64,000 nt of DNA from Epiperipatus broadwayi (lineage: Eukaryota; Onychophora; Udeonychophora; Euonychophora; Peripatidae). Location: the NCBI GenBank assembly GCA_028023455.1, contig JAQFVV010012536.1:2874001-2938000 (forward strand), read 5' to 3'. The position numbers were made by a program, and so were the translations under genes. The notes below the pieces were generated by a model, which worked only from the letters and a program-made list of their open reading frames with translations, ran no database searches and had not been told where the DNA came from. Of the stretch, positions 33,950 through 44,329 are shown piece after piece. Within the stretch, counting starts at the first letter, position 1. The number at the start of each line of letters is the position of its first letter.

Positions 33950-34488
33950 CATGCATCCACTCCATCTTTTACAACCGACACACATGACCACATACATGTA
34001 AAAAAGATAAATGATCTCCAATATGCAGATTTCATGCTGAACCAACACTCATCAGTTGGTCCAGATCATTATCTCCAACACATATACATAATTAGTGCTC
34101 AATTTATATTAAGATAGCAAATCTTCAAACTTTAATGGACAGGTTTTGATATTCTCCATTCTCCAACTCTTCAGCCATCCATATAATTGAAAATCTGATA
34201 ATTACATGTTCAAAGCACGTATTTTCCAATAGGGATGGCTGAAGAATTGGAAAGAGAAGATTGAGCCTGTCCATTAAAGTTTGAAAATTTGCTATCTTAA
34301 TATAAGCTGAGCACTGATTATATGTCTATGTTGGAGATGATAATCTGGATCAACTGATGTGCTGGTTCAGCACGAAATACGTAAATTGGAGATCATTTAT
34401 CTTTTTCACATGTATGTGGTTGTGTGTGTCGGTTGATGGAGTGGATGATTGAAGGGGGATTGAAAATCTGGGTTCAAATCCCCTCTAA
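33950..34488. repeat. Family W inverted pair with B-box-like end
   Basis: The left arm (minus orientation) and right arm (plus) share acatgaccacatacatg, the ribozyme region and the tttaatggacaggtt block. The right arm ends in a T-arm-like ggttcaaatcccc (34471-34483), a good RNA polymerase III B box. The right-arm ribozyme has lost two bases after CTGATG; the left-arm one is nearly complete. Confidence 0.8.
34014..34066 (-). ncRNA. Hammerhead ribozyme-like motif (family W)
   Basis: Minus strand: ATCT, GGA, CCAA, CTGATGA (34049-34055), stem II GTGTTG-GTT-CAGCAT (6 pairs with two wobbles), GAA, ATCTGCAT, A, TTGG, AGAT. Stem I pairs CCAA/TTGG and, beyond a 3-nt bulge, ATCT/AGAT. Stem III is weak here; in the 60591-60640 copy it is the palindrome ATACGTAT. 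Confidence 0.6.
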
Positions 34489-34770
34489 TTACATCTAGTT
34501 TAAAAGTATATATAATATATTTGTACTTAAATATTTAATAGATGCTAAATATGTAATAGCGATCTTTAAAATTTAGTTGGTATTATGGTATAAATTGATA
34601 AATAATGCTTAAACGTGGACTAAGTGTTGAAGAGATGAACTCTTCCAAAATTTTGCTCTTATGTAGCCAACATGACATTCTAACTTTTCATTTATTTCAT
34701 AATATTTAAGGATATAAAAATTCCAATTAATAAAAAAAGACAAAAATATTAAAAACAATTGACTTTTTAC

Positions 34771-34881
34771 CTGGATTATTATATCCCAAAAGTCTTAAAG
34801 CAACTAGAATACTAGCGGGAGGAGGAGATGTGAAAACTCGACCGGCTACAGTTGCAGTAAGCATCCCTTTTCCAATATAAC
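34771..34881 (-). CDS. TKFC: Dihydroxyacetone kinase / triokinase, exon 2
   Basis: This 111-nt exon encodes (G)YIGKGMLTATVAGRVFTSPP, then PASILVALRLLGYNNP. It follows GGGSGHEP in all family members (G-[YF]-[IL]-GxGML...FTSP). The acceptor is AG at 34882-34883 and the donor GTAAAA from 34770. It starts in phase 1 (GT completing Gly) and ends one base into an Ala codon, matching both neighbours. Confidence 0.93.
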
Positions 34882-35270
34882 CTTAAAGAGAACAAATTTA
34901 ATTAACATTTACGGTCTATAAAAAAATAACAAATATTCTGAAGAATAATTTTGAAATATTACCTATAACAAAATATAATTATAGACTTTGTTAACATTAA
35001 AGAGAGTTAATTCTTTTCAATGTATAGACATGACAACATATTCAAAATTGTTCTACAGGGTCTTTCGTGTTATCCTCATATTTCATTTCCAGATAGAAGA
35101 TGCAAAAGATAAAAGAAATTATTATATTGTTATAACTAATATTTTAAGTACATTAAATCTCTTTCTTTGCACAGTTTAACAAAGTGATTGAATGGTGGAC
35201 TCTAATGCTAAAGGCTTTTAGATCAGTTTTCCATTAAGGAAAAAAGTCACTTTCATCGACTGAATAAAAC

Positions 35271-36172
35271 TGCTATGCTAATCTTAAATGCATAAATAAC
35301 ACATGATGCACTAATATGCTAATCTTAAATGCATAAATAACACATGATCCATTGCTATGCTAATCTTAAATGCATAAATAACACATGATTCACTACTATG
35401 CAAATCTTAAATGCATAAATAACACATGGTCCACTGTTGTGCTAATCTTAAATGCATAAATAACACGTTTCACTGCTATTCTAATCTTAAATGCATAAAT
35501 AACACATGTTTCACTGCTTTTCTAATCTTAAATGCATAAATAACACATGATCCACTGCTATGCTAATCTTAAATGCATAAATAACACATGATCCACTGCT
35601 ATGCTAATATTAAATGCATAAATAACACATGATCCACTGCTATGCTAATCTTAAATGCATAAATAACCATGATCATGGCTATGCTAATCTTAAATGCATA
35701 AATAACACATGATCCATTGCTATGCTAACCTTAAATGCATAAACAACACATGGTCCACTGCTGTGCTAATCTTAAATGCATAAATAACACATGATCCACT
35801 GCTATGCTAATCTTAAATGCATAAATAACACATGATCCACTGCTATGCTAATATTAAATGCATAAATAACACATGACCCACTGCTATGCTAATCTTAAAT
35901 GCATAAATAACACATGATCCACTGCTATGCTAATCTTAAATGCATAAATAACCATGATCCATGGCTATGCTAATCTTAAATACATAAAAACCCATAATCC
36001 ACTGCTATGCTAATCTTAAATGCATAAATAATACATGATCCACTTGCTATTCTAATCTTAGATGCATAAATAACCATGATCTACTGCTATGCTAATGTTA
36101 AATGCATAAATAACACATGATCTGCTGCTATGCTAATCTTAAATGCATAAATAATGCATGATCCATTTAAGA
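35271..36172 (+). repeat. 41-bp minisatellite, about 22 copies
   Basis: The unit is atgctaatcttaaatgcata followed by aataacacatgatccactgct. About 22 copies run head to tail, a few shortened by 1-3 bases or with single changes. It lies in TKFC intron 1, about 390 bp from exon 2. The block ttaaatgcataaataa is the best conserved part. Confidence 0.95.
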
Positions 36173-36486
36173 GGCAGTATTTTATACCATTGTCAATTTT
36201 AAAATGCTTTAATTTTGTATTATGTTTTAGATTGAATAGATATACATCTCAATACCACCTTAAGTATTCCAAATATCTATTTAGAGTAACATTTATAATT
36301 TCTATAAATATACACAAATGTTTTCTTCCTATTGATTTCAATTTATAATGTGTTTGTTTTATTTTATGTTCTTAATTTATTGAACAAGCAATAATTTAAA
36401 TCATTTTTGAAAAAAAAATTTAAGTTATTATTTTTAAAAATGTAAAAAAACAGTACCATTATTATAATTATTAAGAAATAAAGATA

Positions 36487-36714
36487 TTTGAGTACTAAAG
36501 CTGCAATTTGGAAAGATAGGAGGCCTTTTCACACCCACGATAAAAGTGTAATGTCACCATGAAGTCAAATTGAAATAAAATAGTCCCCTGCCTGTACAAG
36601 ATTTTTGTACACATTTTGGTCAGATCACAAGGTTACAGTTATCAGCGGATTGATATGAATGTGAACAGGCAGTAAGTCTAATACATGCTCCGTGTTGCAG
36701 CTTTAGTATTCAAG
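36487..36714. mobile_element. 228-bp MITE with 20-bp inverted ends and TA duplication
   Basis: Ends TTTGAGTACTAAAGCTGCAA and TTGCAGCTTTAGTATTCAAG, flanked by TA on both sides (36485-36486 and 36715-36716). No open frame. A TA target duplication suggests mobilisation by a Tc1/mariner-type transposase. Confidence 0.75.
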
Positions 36715-37369
36715 TACCGAAATGAATAATAATAATAAAACTCCTTGTTTCTTTTGTAATCATGATCACTTTATGAACTAGACTAAAGATCTATAAAATA
36801 TGACCCTTGTGGACTTTATATCCAATCCTTGAATGAATTTTAAATTGAATACAAAGCCATTGAGATATTGTTAAAAATGTTTATGTATATATATATTGTA
36901 ACTTTTTTTACTAATAACTACTCTATTAGAATTTACATTTAATTCTTATCTTATAATAAAATATAATCCTTTATATTGTTTTTATTTTTGCATATAAATA
37001 AATAAATAAACCCAGACATTGTATTATTCAATATACAAGACCTTTTTTGCGTGTAATTTTATTAGATTTATTGGAAAAATATTGTGAGAACATTTACAAC
37101 TCATTATACATTATAACATCTAAATTTTCTTTTTTCTTTTACGTCTTCTCATAAAACTGTTATATATATATATATAAACTTTTCCCAGTGGTTAATATTA
37201 TGTAATAAGTAGATTAACTCCCCAATCCTGGTTTATTGAGTAAATAAAATATATATAGCATCAATACAAACAATAACATAGTGAATGAAATTAATCATAG
37301 AATTACCCTTGAATTGACTGCTTTTGGTAGAAATAACTTAACATTAAAAGGGAATATAACTATGTGTTT

Positions 37370-38335
37370 GAAAAGTTTTTAATGAATGTGTTTTAAGAGT
37401 TCTTATTTATGCATCTAAGACTTGGGAATTCAATAGAAGGGCAATGCAGAGACTCCATAATGTTCAATAAAGTATGGATATATATATTACAAAAAAAATC
37501 AAGTCAAATGTCACATGACCTAATTTAATAAGCTTGTATTCAAAGCTTGCATTCTGCAAAGCTTGTTAAAAGCTTATTTGCAAGCTCTATATAACATGTA
37601 TATTACAAGCATAAGAAAAGATCAAAAACAAAATACGTGGTGCTGGACTGAATATCTTTCTAGAAGAAATGATAATAGATGGACATCATCAAGTGCTGAA
37701 GTTTCTTCCAAAAAAGTCTTAAAATCACAAAGTATTTAGCGATAAATGGTATAAACTGGGCATTCACAATAAGTGATATATATCCACTTAACTATCAACT
37801 ACTGGACAGAATGTGTTAAAAAGATATGGAAATTCATCACAGTAAAAATTCTAATATCAATGATTTAGAGAATGAATTTTCAAATATATGGATGGGCTCT
37901 TATCCTAATTATCATTAGTTAATCGAAGTTGTTTAATGCAATTAGCAAACATTATATATCAAAGAAGTATGGAGAGATGCATATTAGGAGTAACAAGAAG
38001 AGATTGAAAATGCAATATATGGGTAAGAGAACAAACAAGTGTTACTGACCTCATTGAAAAAATTAAAAGATTGAAGTGGAGTTGGGCTGGACATAGTGCT
38101 AGAAGAGATGATAATAGATAGACAATTGAAATCTTAAACTGGATTCCAAAAGATTGTGAAAGACCCAGAAAGAGACCACATGTGAGATGGGTGGATGAAA
38201 TAAGAAAGTGTGCAGGGGTGATGTGGAGAAGCTAAATACTGGAGAAGATGGATTGAACTTGGAGAGACCTTCATCCTGCAGTGGATTCATAATGGTTGAC
38301 AATGATGATGATGATGATATATGACTTGCTTAAAT
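37370..38335 (+). pseudogene. RTE-type RT C-terminal fragment, interrupted
   Basis: 37370-37465 encodes a VFxVLIYASKTWEFNRRAMQ-like stretch, the segment just after the RT palm in RTE proteins. After an insertion (about 37470-37980, itself holding another short RTE piece) the tail resumes: MERCILGVTRRD-like text, KLKRLKWSWAGHSARRDD, RPRKRPHVRWVDEIRKC, LQWIHNG, then gatgatgatgatgat. RTE elements typically end in such short repeats. It lies antisense in TKFC intron 1. Confidence 0.75.
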
Positions 38336-38559
38336 ACTATAAAAGTCCTGTTTAAATTGCATTTTATTCATAATAATAACAGAAATTCATTTAAGAATAA
38401 GATTTACTTTATTTAAAATATATAACGTCAACAATTTTAATATATAGAAGCACATGACCTTCGATAGAGGTTTGTGACAAAGCGATTTCATATTTCCAAA
38501 ACTTTTTATAGCAATTTCAAGAAGTATTTTGCTGATTAAAATAGAAAGCTAAGTGGAGG

Positions 38560-39475
38560 TGCCGCAAATAAGATGGTTGTTATAGCAAATAATGCTTCAG
38601 AGCTTCAGATAATGTTGCAAGAATTATCAAATGAAAGTAAGAAAATAGAAGTCAAAGTAAATACTAAAAAAAATAATGTCAATTAATTTAGTCGAAAAAA
38701 TAAAAAACAATCATAAATCAGATGTCGTTAATAACTCTAAACATCTTTATCATATTATTAATACTGCTGCAACGTAAGTGATAAAAGTAATTACAGAATT
38801 AAATTTGGGTAGTGTGCTTTTGATGAGGCTTCTTTTACTCTCTCCAAAGCATAGAATATTTAGTGATTTGCATATTTGAATATTTTACGTGAACATTTGC
38901 ATGCAATTAAAAAGTGTTTCTTACCATGTATCATCAATTAAATAGCTATGATTATGGGGTTTAAATATTTCCCTGACAGCGCTTAGTTATAGGAGATTTT
39001 TAATTTAAAGGAAGCTTCACTGGATATATAGTTAACATATTTATAGCTATTATTTAATATAAATAGGCAAAAAAGACAATGTTCAACAAATGGGGTTATG
39101 AGAGTTGGACATTAGTAAAAGACATAGAAACTTCTGATCAATCAATGAAGTATAAAGTGATATAAGCTGGGAATAACAAGAAGGAATAGATAGCAAATAT
39201 TTGAATGAGGCAAAAAACATGCATCATTGATAACATTGAAAGAATTGGCAATGAAATGGAATAAGATTGGACATATTGCTAGTAAAGACAATAGCAGATG
39301 GATAGTTATAGTCTTGAACTGAACCTCAAAAAAAAAGAGTAACTGACCCAAATAAAGACAACATGTGACATGGGTGGATAAAATAAAAAAAGTTGTTAGT
39401 ATGTGGATTAAAGAAACAGGATTAAAATTGAAGAAATCTTTCATTCTGCAGTGGATCAATAATGGTTGAAAATAA
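38560..39475 (+). pseudogene. RTE-type reverse transcriptase fragment, degraded
   Basis: Starts in the palm: MVVIANNASELQIMLQELSN follows the decayed FADD-type box. Stop-rich sequence then runs through YKLGITRRNR, HIASKDNSRW, VTWVDKIKK and LQWINNG. It is a long but heavily mutated copy, antisense to TKFC in intron 1 and ending about 170 bp from exon 1. Confidence 0.75.
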
Positions 39476-39642
39476 GAATGACACTGATATTGAATGCTTA
39501 TAATCTACAGATAGAAATGAAAAAACTGAAATTTTTGTAATGCTTAAAACTATTAATTTTACCAAATTAATTGAATTGTATTTTATTGTTACACATTTTT
39601 AATTATAAGACTATGTACAAAACAAAACCAGACGATATTTAC

Positions 39643-39847
39643 CTATTTGTGCTGGCTCATGTCCTGATCCTCCACCAGACAGCAGTGTGACTTTTCTTTG
39701 CTTCTTTAATATCTCCAAATCACCCCGAACAACAACTTGGTGTCCTTCAATAAGCTGAAGACCAGAATGCACTGCTACGAAGCCTTTGAGACTATCTTCT
39801 ACGCAATGTTCGGCTGAGTTTATCAATTTTTTAAAAGCAGTAGCCAT
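39643..39847 (-). CDS. TKFC: Dihydroxyacetone kinase / triokinase, exon 1 with start codon
   Basis: Begins ATG at 39847 (MATAFKKLINSAEHCVEDSL) and ends one base into a Gly codon after GGGSGHEPAQI. The DhaK start (KKLIN...V-DSL-G), HxGLxLIEGH-VVVR and the GGGSGHEP substrate loop are clear; His-63 in SGHEP matches the family's active-site His. The donor GTAAATAT starts at 39642. There is no signal peptide, so a cytosolic enzyme is expected, phosphorylating dihydroxyacetone or glyceraldehyde. An acceptor-like ttttag about 15 nt before the ATG allows a 5' UTR intron, unproven. Exons 1-4 join into about 193 residues without a stop. Confidence 0.93.
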
Positions 39848-39849
39848 TA

Positions 39850-40295
39850 TAATACAAAACTAAAATTTATATGCACAAAAATACAATAACTTGATATGCA
39901 TTATTTCTGACAATACCCAGATATAATGAGTGTGTGTGTGCGTAAAAAAATATTGTCGTACCTGTGTACTTTATTTAGTGATCTTAAAATGTTGCTATGT
40001 GATTAAAGATTAATTTTTAACCACAATACGATTAATCTCTGATTAAAGATTGATCTTTAAAACTAAGTCAATATTTCACACTTTTAAAGTAATAATCAAA
40101 GCCATTATAATTCATTTATTTATACAGGTATAGCAATGTGCTACCAACACTAAGTCTCGCGTGATCTTTCATTATAAGCTTATTTCGATTTGTACAAATC
40201 AAGGAATAATTGCTCTTTCGCTCTCAATCAAATATTGAGTATGCTAAAGAACACTAGACATCAATGAACAACTTCCATAGTTATTATTTTTCTTA
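39850..40295. promoter_or_regulatory. Upstream region of the downstream TKFC copy
   Basis: The promoter should lie here if the gene is active. I see only AT-rich sequence, a short GT repeat (39932-39942) and no convincing TATA or initiator arrangement. Confidence 0.25.
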
Positions 40296-40299
40296 TTGG

Positions 40300-40378
40300 T
40301 GGTCGAGAGGTCAGCGACAGCTGCTTTACAAGCAGTTATTCCGGGTTAGCGGGTTCGCTTCCCGGCTGATGCTATGAC
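40300..40378 (+). mobile_element. tRNA-Gly-like SINE copy
   Basis: ttggtggtcgagaggtcagc, then the hairpin CTGC-TTTACAA-GCAG and gggttcgcttcccggctgat. Same family as 21432-21514; the acceptor stem is incomplete. Confidence 0.75.
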
Positions 40379-40507
40379 CCATGAGGGGAAAAAAGTATTA
40401 TTGTCATAATAAGAACAATTATCCGTAATAAGATAGTGAAATTCAGTTTGCATAGCTGCCATTTATATGACTAAGATAAATATGGAATGACCATCGTCTG
40501 TCTATAG

Positions 40508-40763
40508 CGGTGATGGCAAACCTATGACCGTGTCTGACCCACGCAGGTTTTTTAAAATGACCCACGCGTTGATTTTTATAAAAAGGAAACGTAAACTGTT
40601 TAGAGGATTTTAATAATGAGAACCAAAAAAAAAAAAGTAGTTTTAAACCATCCTCCCCTCCCCCTTTCCAAGTGACGTCACTGACTTAGTGACCCACGAG
40701 CTAGTACTAAAAGAAATAATGAACAAAATTTGACCCACTTCTCAAAAAGGTTCGCAATCACTG
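40508..40763. mobile_element. hAT-type MITE with 8-bp target duplication
   Basis: Ends CGGTGATGGCAAACC and GGTTCGCAATCACTG are imperfect inverted repeats of the common hAT type (CAGTGATGGCRAACC). GTCTATAG flanks both sides exactly (40500-40507 and 40764-40771), the 8-bp duplication expected of hAT elements. The 256-bp interior holds several tgacccacg motifs and no ORF. Confidence 0.88.
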
Positions 40764-41030
40764 GTCTATAGCAATATTCAGTAGTGATAACTATCTTTCT
40801 TGTAATTTATTTAAGATAGGCAGTAAGTATTTTGGATACCAGACGACAATTTCTATATACTTCAAACAGATAGAACTTGTAGACAAAAATAAAATAAAGT
40901 GCATAAGAACTATATTAAAAGTCAGGTGATTCAAATACATCAAACTTTATTTTAAATTAAAATTTAAGATTCATTTTTCTAACTTCAATTTTACCAATAA
41001 GCAGTAATTTTCAATCATTAGGGTAATCAG

Positions 41031-41430
41031 AGGGGATTTGAACCCAGACTTTCAAACTTCCTTTAGTCATCCACTCCATCTTATACTATCAACACACACA
41101 ACCACATACATGCGAAAAAGGTAAATGATCTCTAATAAACATATTTTGTGCTCAACTAAGCACTCATCAGTTAGTCCAGATCATTATCTACTACACACAC
41201 ACATATATATAATCAGTTCTCAGTTTATACTAAGATTGCAAATCTCCTAACTTTACTGGACAGGTTTCAATCTTCTCCACTCTTCAATTCTTCAGTTGTC
41301 CATATCATTGATAATTTGATGATTGCGCATTCAAAGCCCTTGTTTGCTAATTTAGTTGTCATACCCATGTTGACCGTAAGCCATTCTGACCCCTCATATG
41401 CAGGACCTTAAGCCCATTTAAATACATGAA
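41031..41430 (-). repeat. Family W element (single orientation)
   Basis: In minus orientation it ends with the T-arm-like GGGTTCAAATCCCCT (41031-41045). The ribozyme region (about 41110-41172) has CTGATGA, stem II GTGCT...AGCAC, AAAA in place of GAAA, and a changed but still pairing stem I (CTAA with TTAG). The other end shares the tctgacccctcat block with the 17761-18289 copy. Confidence 0.75.
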
Positions 41431-41550
41431 AGAAAAGATAACACTAGTAATAATGAAATAATTAGTCAAACTGAAAATGATCAAAATCAAACAGGTCACA
41501 CTAACATGGTACTTAGTGTACTAGAAAGTCAATAATGCAAACAAGATACT

Positions 41551-41564
41551 GGGGGGGGGGGGGG
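41551..41564 (+). repeat. G14 homopolymer
   Basis: Fourteen consecutive G in an otherwise AT-rich region. The length is uncertain. Confidence 0.9.
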
Positions 41565-41589
41565 TTGTGAGTCAAAAACAAAACAATAA

Positions 41590-41830
41590 ATAAGCAAAAA
41601 TTGTTTTAGTTGATGGTTCAACACATTAATGATAACAAACAATTAATTGTAGGTATTGTTCTTAAAGATAAAGTAAAACTAATTGTAACTATATTCAAAA
41701 AATTTGTCAATATAAAATTAAAATTAATAATGATATTAAATATCAGAGGAATTAATAGTCCGAATAAAGTAAATAAAACTTTAGACTATATACAGAAACA
41801 AAAATGATATACTCACAGAAACAAAAATAA
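41590..41830 (+). pseudogene. Non-LTR retrotransposon endonuclease start, degraded
   Basis: The frame 41610-41807 contains LNIRGINSPNKVNKTLDYIQ, followed out of frame by DILTETKI-like text: the first two blocks of an AP-type endonuclease. The matching RT lies at 44330-46210; the sequence between is other repeats inserted later. Confidence 0.6.
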
Positions 41831-41929
41831 CTATATTAGTATATTTATATAACAGTTTGCCTGCTAAAAGCTATATTGCTTTATACAAACCTAATAATAG
41901 GCCAAGTCAAGATATTCATCTAGATTTAG

Positions 41930-42018
41930 AAAGGAGTCAGATACTAGCACTTGTGTGAAGGTGTGTGTGATGGTGAAAGGAGTCAGATACTCATGCTTGT
42001 GTGAAGGTGTGTGATGGC
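41930..42018 (+). repeat. Two-copy tandem duplication, about 45 bp
   Basis: aaaggagtcagatactagca plus cttgtgtgaaggtgtgtg recurs immediately with small changes. Confidence 0.75.
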
Positions 42019-42049
42019 GGCATTTTAGCACTAATTATTTGATGTACTA

Positions 42050-42295
42050 TTTTCATCATAATATTAAGAATTCAATGTCTTTAAAAAAAAAATTAAACTT
42101 TTTAAATACATTCCATTGTTAGTAATAAAACACAGATTAGTATTTAACACAATGTTTTGAGTGATATTATTTCCTCTCTTCCTCAGATATTGGCCTCATT
42201 ACTACTAGTATGAAAATCAAGCCTGGACCTTTAGATTCTTGAATATTAAATTAATTTCATGCTAATGCTCTAACCAGGTGAGCTATTCTGCAAAG
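42050..42295 (-). repeat. tRNA-derived SINE, family Y
   Basis: Minus strand: gaatagctcacctggttaga (a good A box) at about 42265-42284, B-box-like ggcttgattttc at about 42212-42225, then the family-Y body and tail to 42050. It abuts the 3' side of the Penelope fragment. Confidence 0.65.
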
Positions 42296-42299
42296 GCAA

Positions 42300-43060
42300 G
42301 TCAGTACAAATGTCATATACTTATCTATGAGGATTGTTTTGATTTCACCATTTTTTTCTTGAGAGTGAGAGTAATTAGTGGCTTCCAGAGACATTATATT
42401 GGGTTGACTTCTGGTATTATTTGCCATAATCATGTGAAGAGCTTCTTTGAATTTTCTTCTTTTCTATCCAATACTTTTGTATTTTCCCAACTGAACATAT
42501 GTTCATTGGTATATGCATGTTCTGCTACTTTGGATATGTCCATTCATTTTTTTTCTCATTATCAGTTTGTGCTCTTTCAATCACAGTTCAATAGGATGAC
42601 TGGTCTCACCAATATACATTTCCCATATTTGCATGATACTCTGCAGTTGCAGTTTTTCAGCATTTCATGTTTGTTTTGTAGATGTTAGAATTCTTTTTAG
42701 CGTGATATGGCTTTGGAATGCTATTCTGATGTTATATTCAGTGCATATTTTCTGTAGTTTCTCTGTTATTCCTGGTGTGTATGGATATATTGCAGTGCCA
42801 ATTATGGTTTTCTCTTTTGATGTTTCTTTTTGTTGTCTATTTAAGATTTTCTTAATGATGGCTAATGGATACTTTTTTTCATGGGAGTGTGTTCTGTGTA
42901 AATCTTTTCTTTTTCCAGATCACTGTTTTCTTAATAAACTCCTTTTGCTCTGTTCCAATAATGATTGCATAACTCAATGTTTTAAGTTTCTAGTGCGCTT
43001 AGTTTTATATGCTAAGTATTTTCCTATCTGTGTGAATTTTCTGTAGTCTGTAGATTTGAT
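42300..43060 (-). pseudogene. Penelope-like element fragment: linker and GIY-YIG domain
   Basis: The minus strand encodes IYPYTPGITEKLQKICTEYN and RIAFQSHITLKRIL, the linker after a Penelope RT. A frameshifted GIY-YIG domain follows (CRVSCKYGK, YIGET-like in another frame), then SKVAEHAYTNEHMFSWENTK. Several frameshifts and stops make it inactive. It is the same family as 1-175. Confidence 0.75.
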
Positions 43061-43369
43061 TTTATCATGAGGGAGACTTGTCACAAGAACAGCCAAGAAT
43101 TCCAATTTATGTTTTTTGTTCTAATTCTATTGTGAATTTAATTGAATGGGATATATTAATATATGTCCACAATGTTTGTAATAGCGTTTCACCAAGCAAC
43201 TTATGTAATTGTTCTTTCATTTTCAATAAGTGTTGCATTTTGTAATTGCAGTTTATTCCATAGCAAAGAGAAAAGATATTGTCAATGTTCTACATAATGA
43301 TCAAAACAATTAGCCTCAACACCCAAATATGGTGATATTGGGTGACAATCTTAAATATAAAATATGAAG

Positions 43370-43765
43370 ATCTTCCAGAAGAACATCACATGATCACCAT
43401 ACTGTGGTTATTAAAGAACAAAAGACACCAAAAAGTATGGATGCTAAACTGAGTTCAGATCTATATGCCTATACAAGCAAATGAGCTGGAATTGAAACAT
43501 TATTGTGTTTTCATTTTGGACTCAAAGCTTTATAGTTAGCTAATAAGATAAAAGATGGCTGCTGGAGGGTTGCATAAAATCCAAAGATCTAGGTGCAGGG
43601 CTCTCAGATCCAAGCCATTGATGAAAGCCACAAGCTAAAAACTAGTCTGGAGATATTGGATGAGGTACTACCTAGGAAGTTTATGCTCAAACCTTCCTGC
43701 ATCCATTGATTACTCTGGGTTGCATTGAGTGTCGATAGTATATGGAGAATAAGTCTCTGTGATCT
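43370..43765 (+). repeat. Family X copy
   Basis: Shares atggctgctggagggttgca, the ribozyme region at about 43600-43660 (TTGATGA instead of CTGATGA, so damaged) and the terminal ttgattactctgg block with the other X copies. Confidence 0.75.
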
Positions 43766-44074
43766 TCCAGAAAAATTAGTATCCGACTAATGCATACTTA
43801 TTTTTTAACAACAGATCTTCATCACACATTGATTTATTTTTTATTTCAGGGCATAAACTAAATAATGCTAAAATAACTAAATCATTAATGGGATTTACTT
43901 CTAAGTATACAACCAGAAATTGTTAGTTATGAGGAATGTGGTAGCATTTACAAATATTACATATAAAATGTAACAGAGATCAATTATCTAATACTCTATC
44001 ACCTTGTGTAGCATGGTATAAAATTAAAAAGGAGCTAAACAAATCACATAGGAATAGAGTAAAAAAAATAGTCA

Positions 44075-44152
44075 AGCGTGGGTGGCCGAGTGGTTAGCAC
44101 AGCTGCCTTAGTTATCCCGGAGTTAACTTCTTGACCGACGCATTGACACAAT
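44075..44152 (+). mobile_element. tRNA-Gly-like SINE copy, deleted anticodon arm
   Basis: gtcaagcgtgggtggccgag, tggttagcacagctgcctta, then a jump to ttatcccggag: the 3' half of the anticodon arm is missing. It ends gacgcattgac. Confidence 0.7.
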
Positions 44153-44329
44153 AATAATAAAAATGTCACAAAATCAAATGAAACAAAAGATTTAGTGTAT
44201 ACAGAAAATGCTTCAATTATTTTCCTCTTTTAAGTCAGATTGCAAATTAATTAATAATTTACCAAAGGAATATGATTAATTATGTCAACAAATCCAGCAG
44301 AGTAACCTAATAAAAAAAATGCTAATCCC

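Noticed and set aside
22308-36172. CRISPR-like arrays (69-bp and 41-bp repeats)
   Set aside because: Units are head-to-tail without unique spacers, and the host is an animal genome; they are minisatellites.
42278-43046. Two overlapping plus-strand frames of 136-137 codons
   Set aside because: They are shadows of the minus-strand Penelope fragment.
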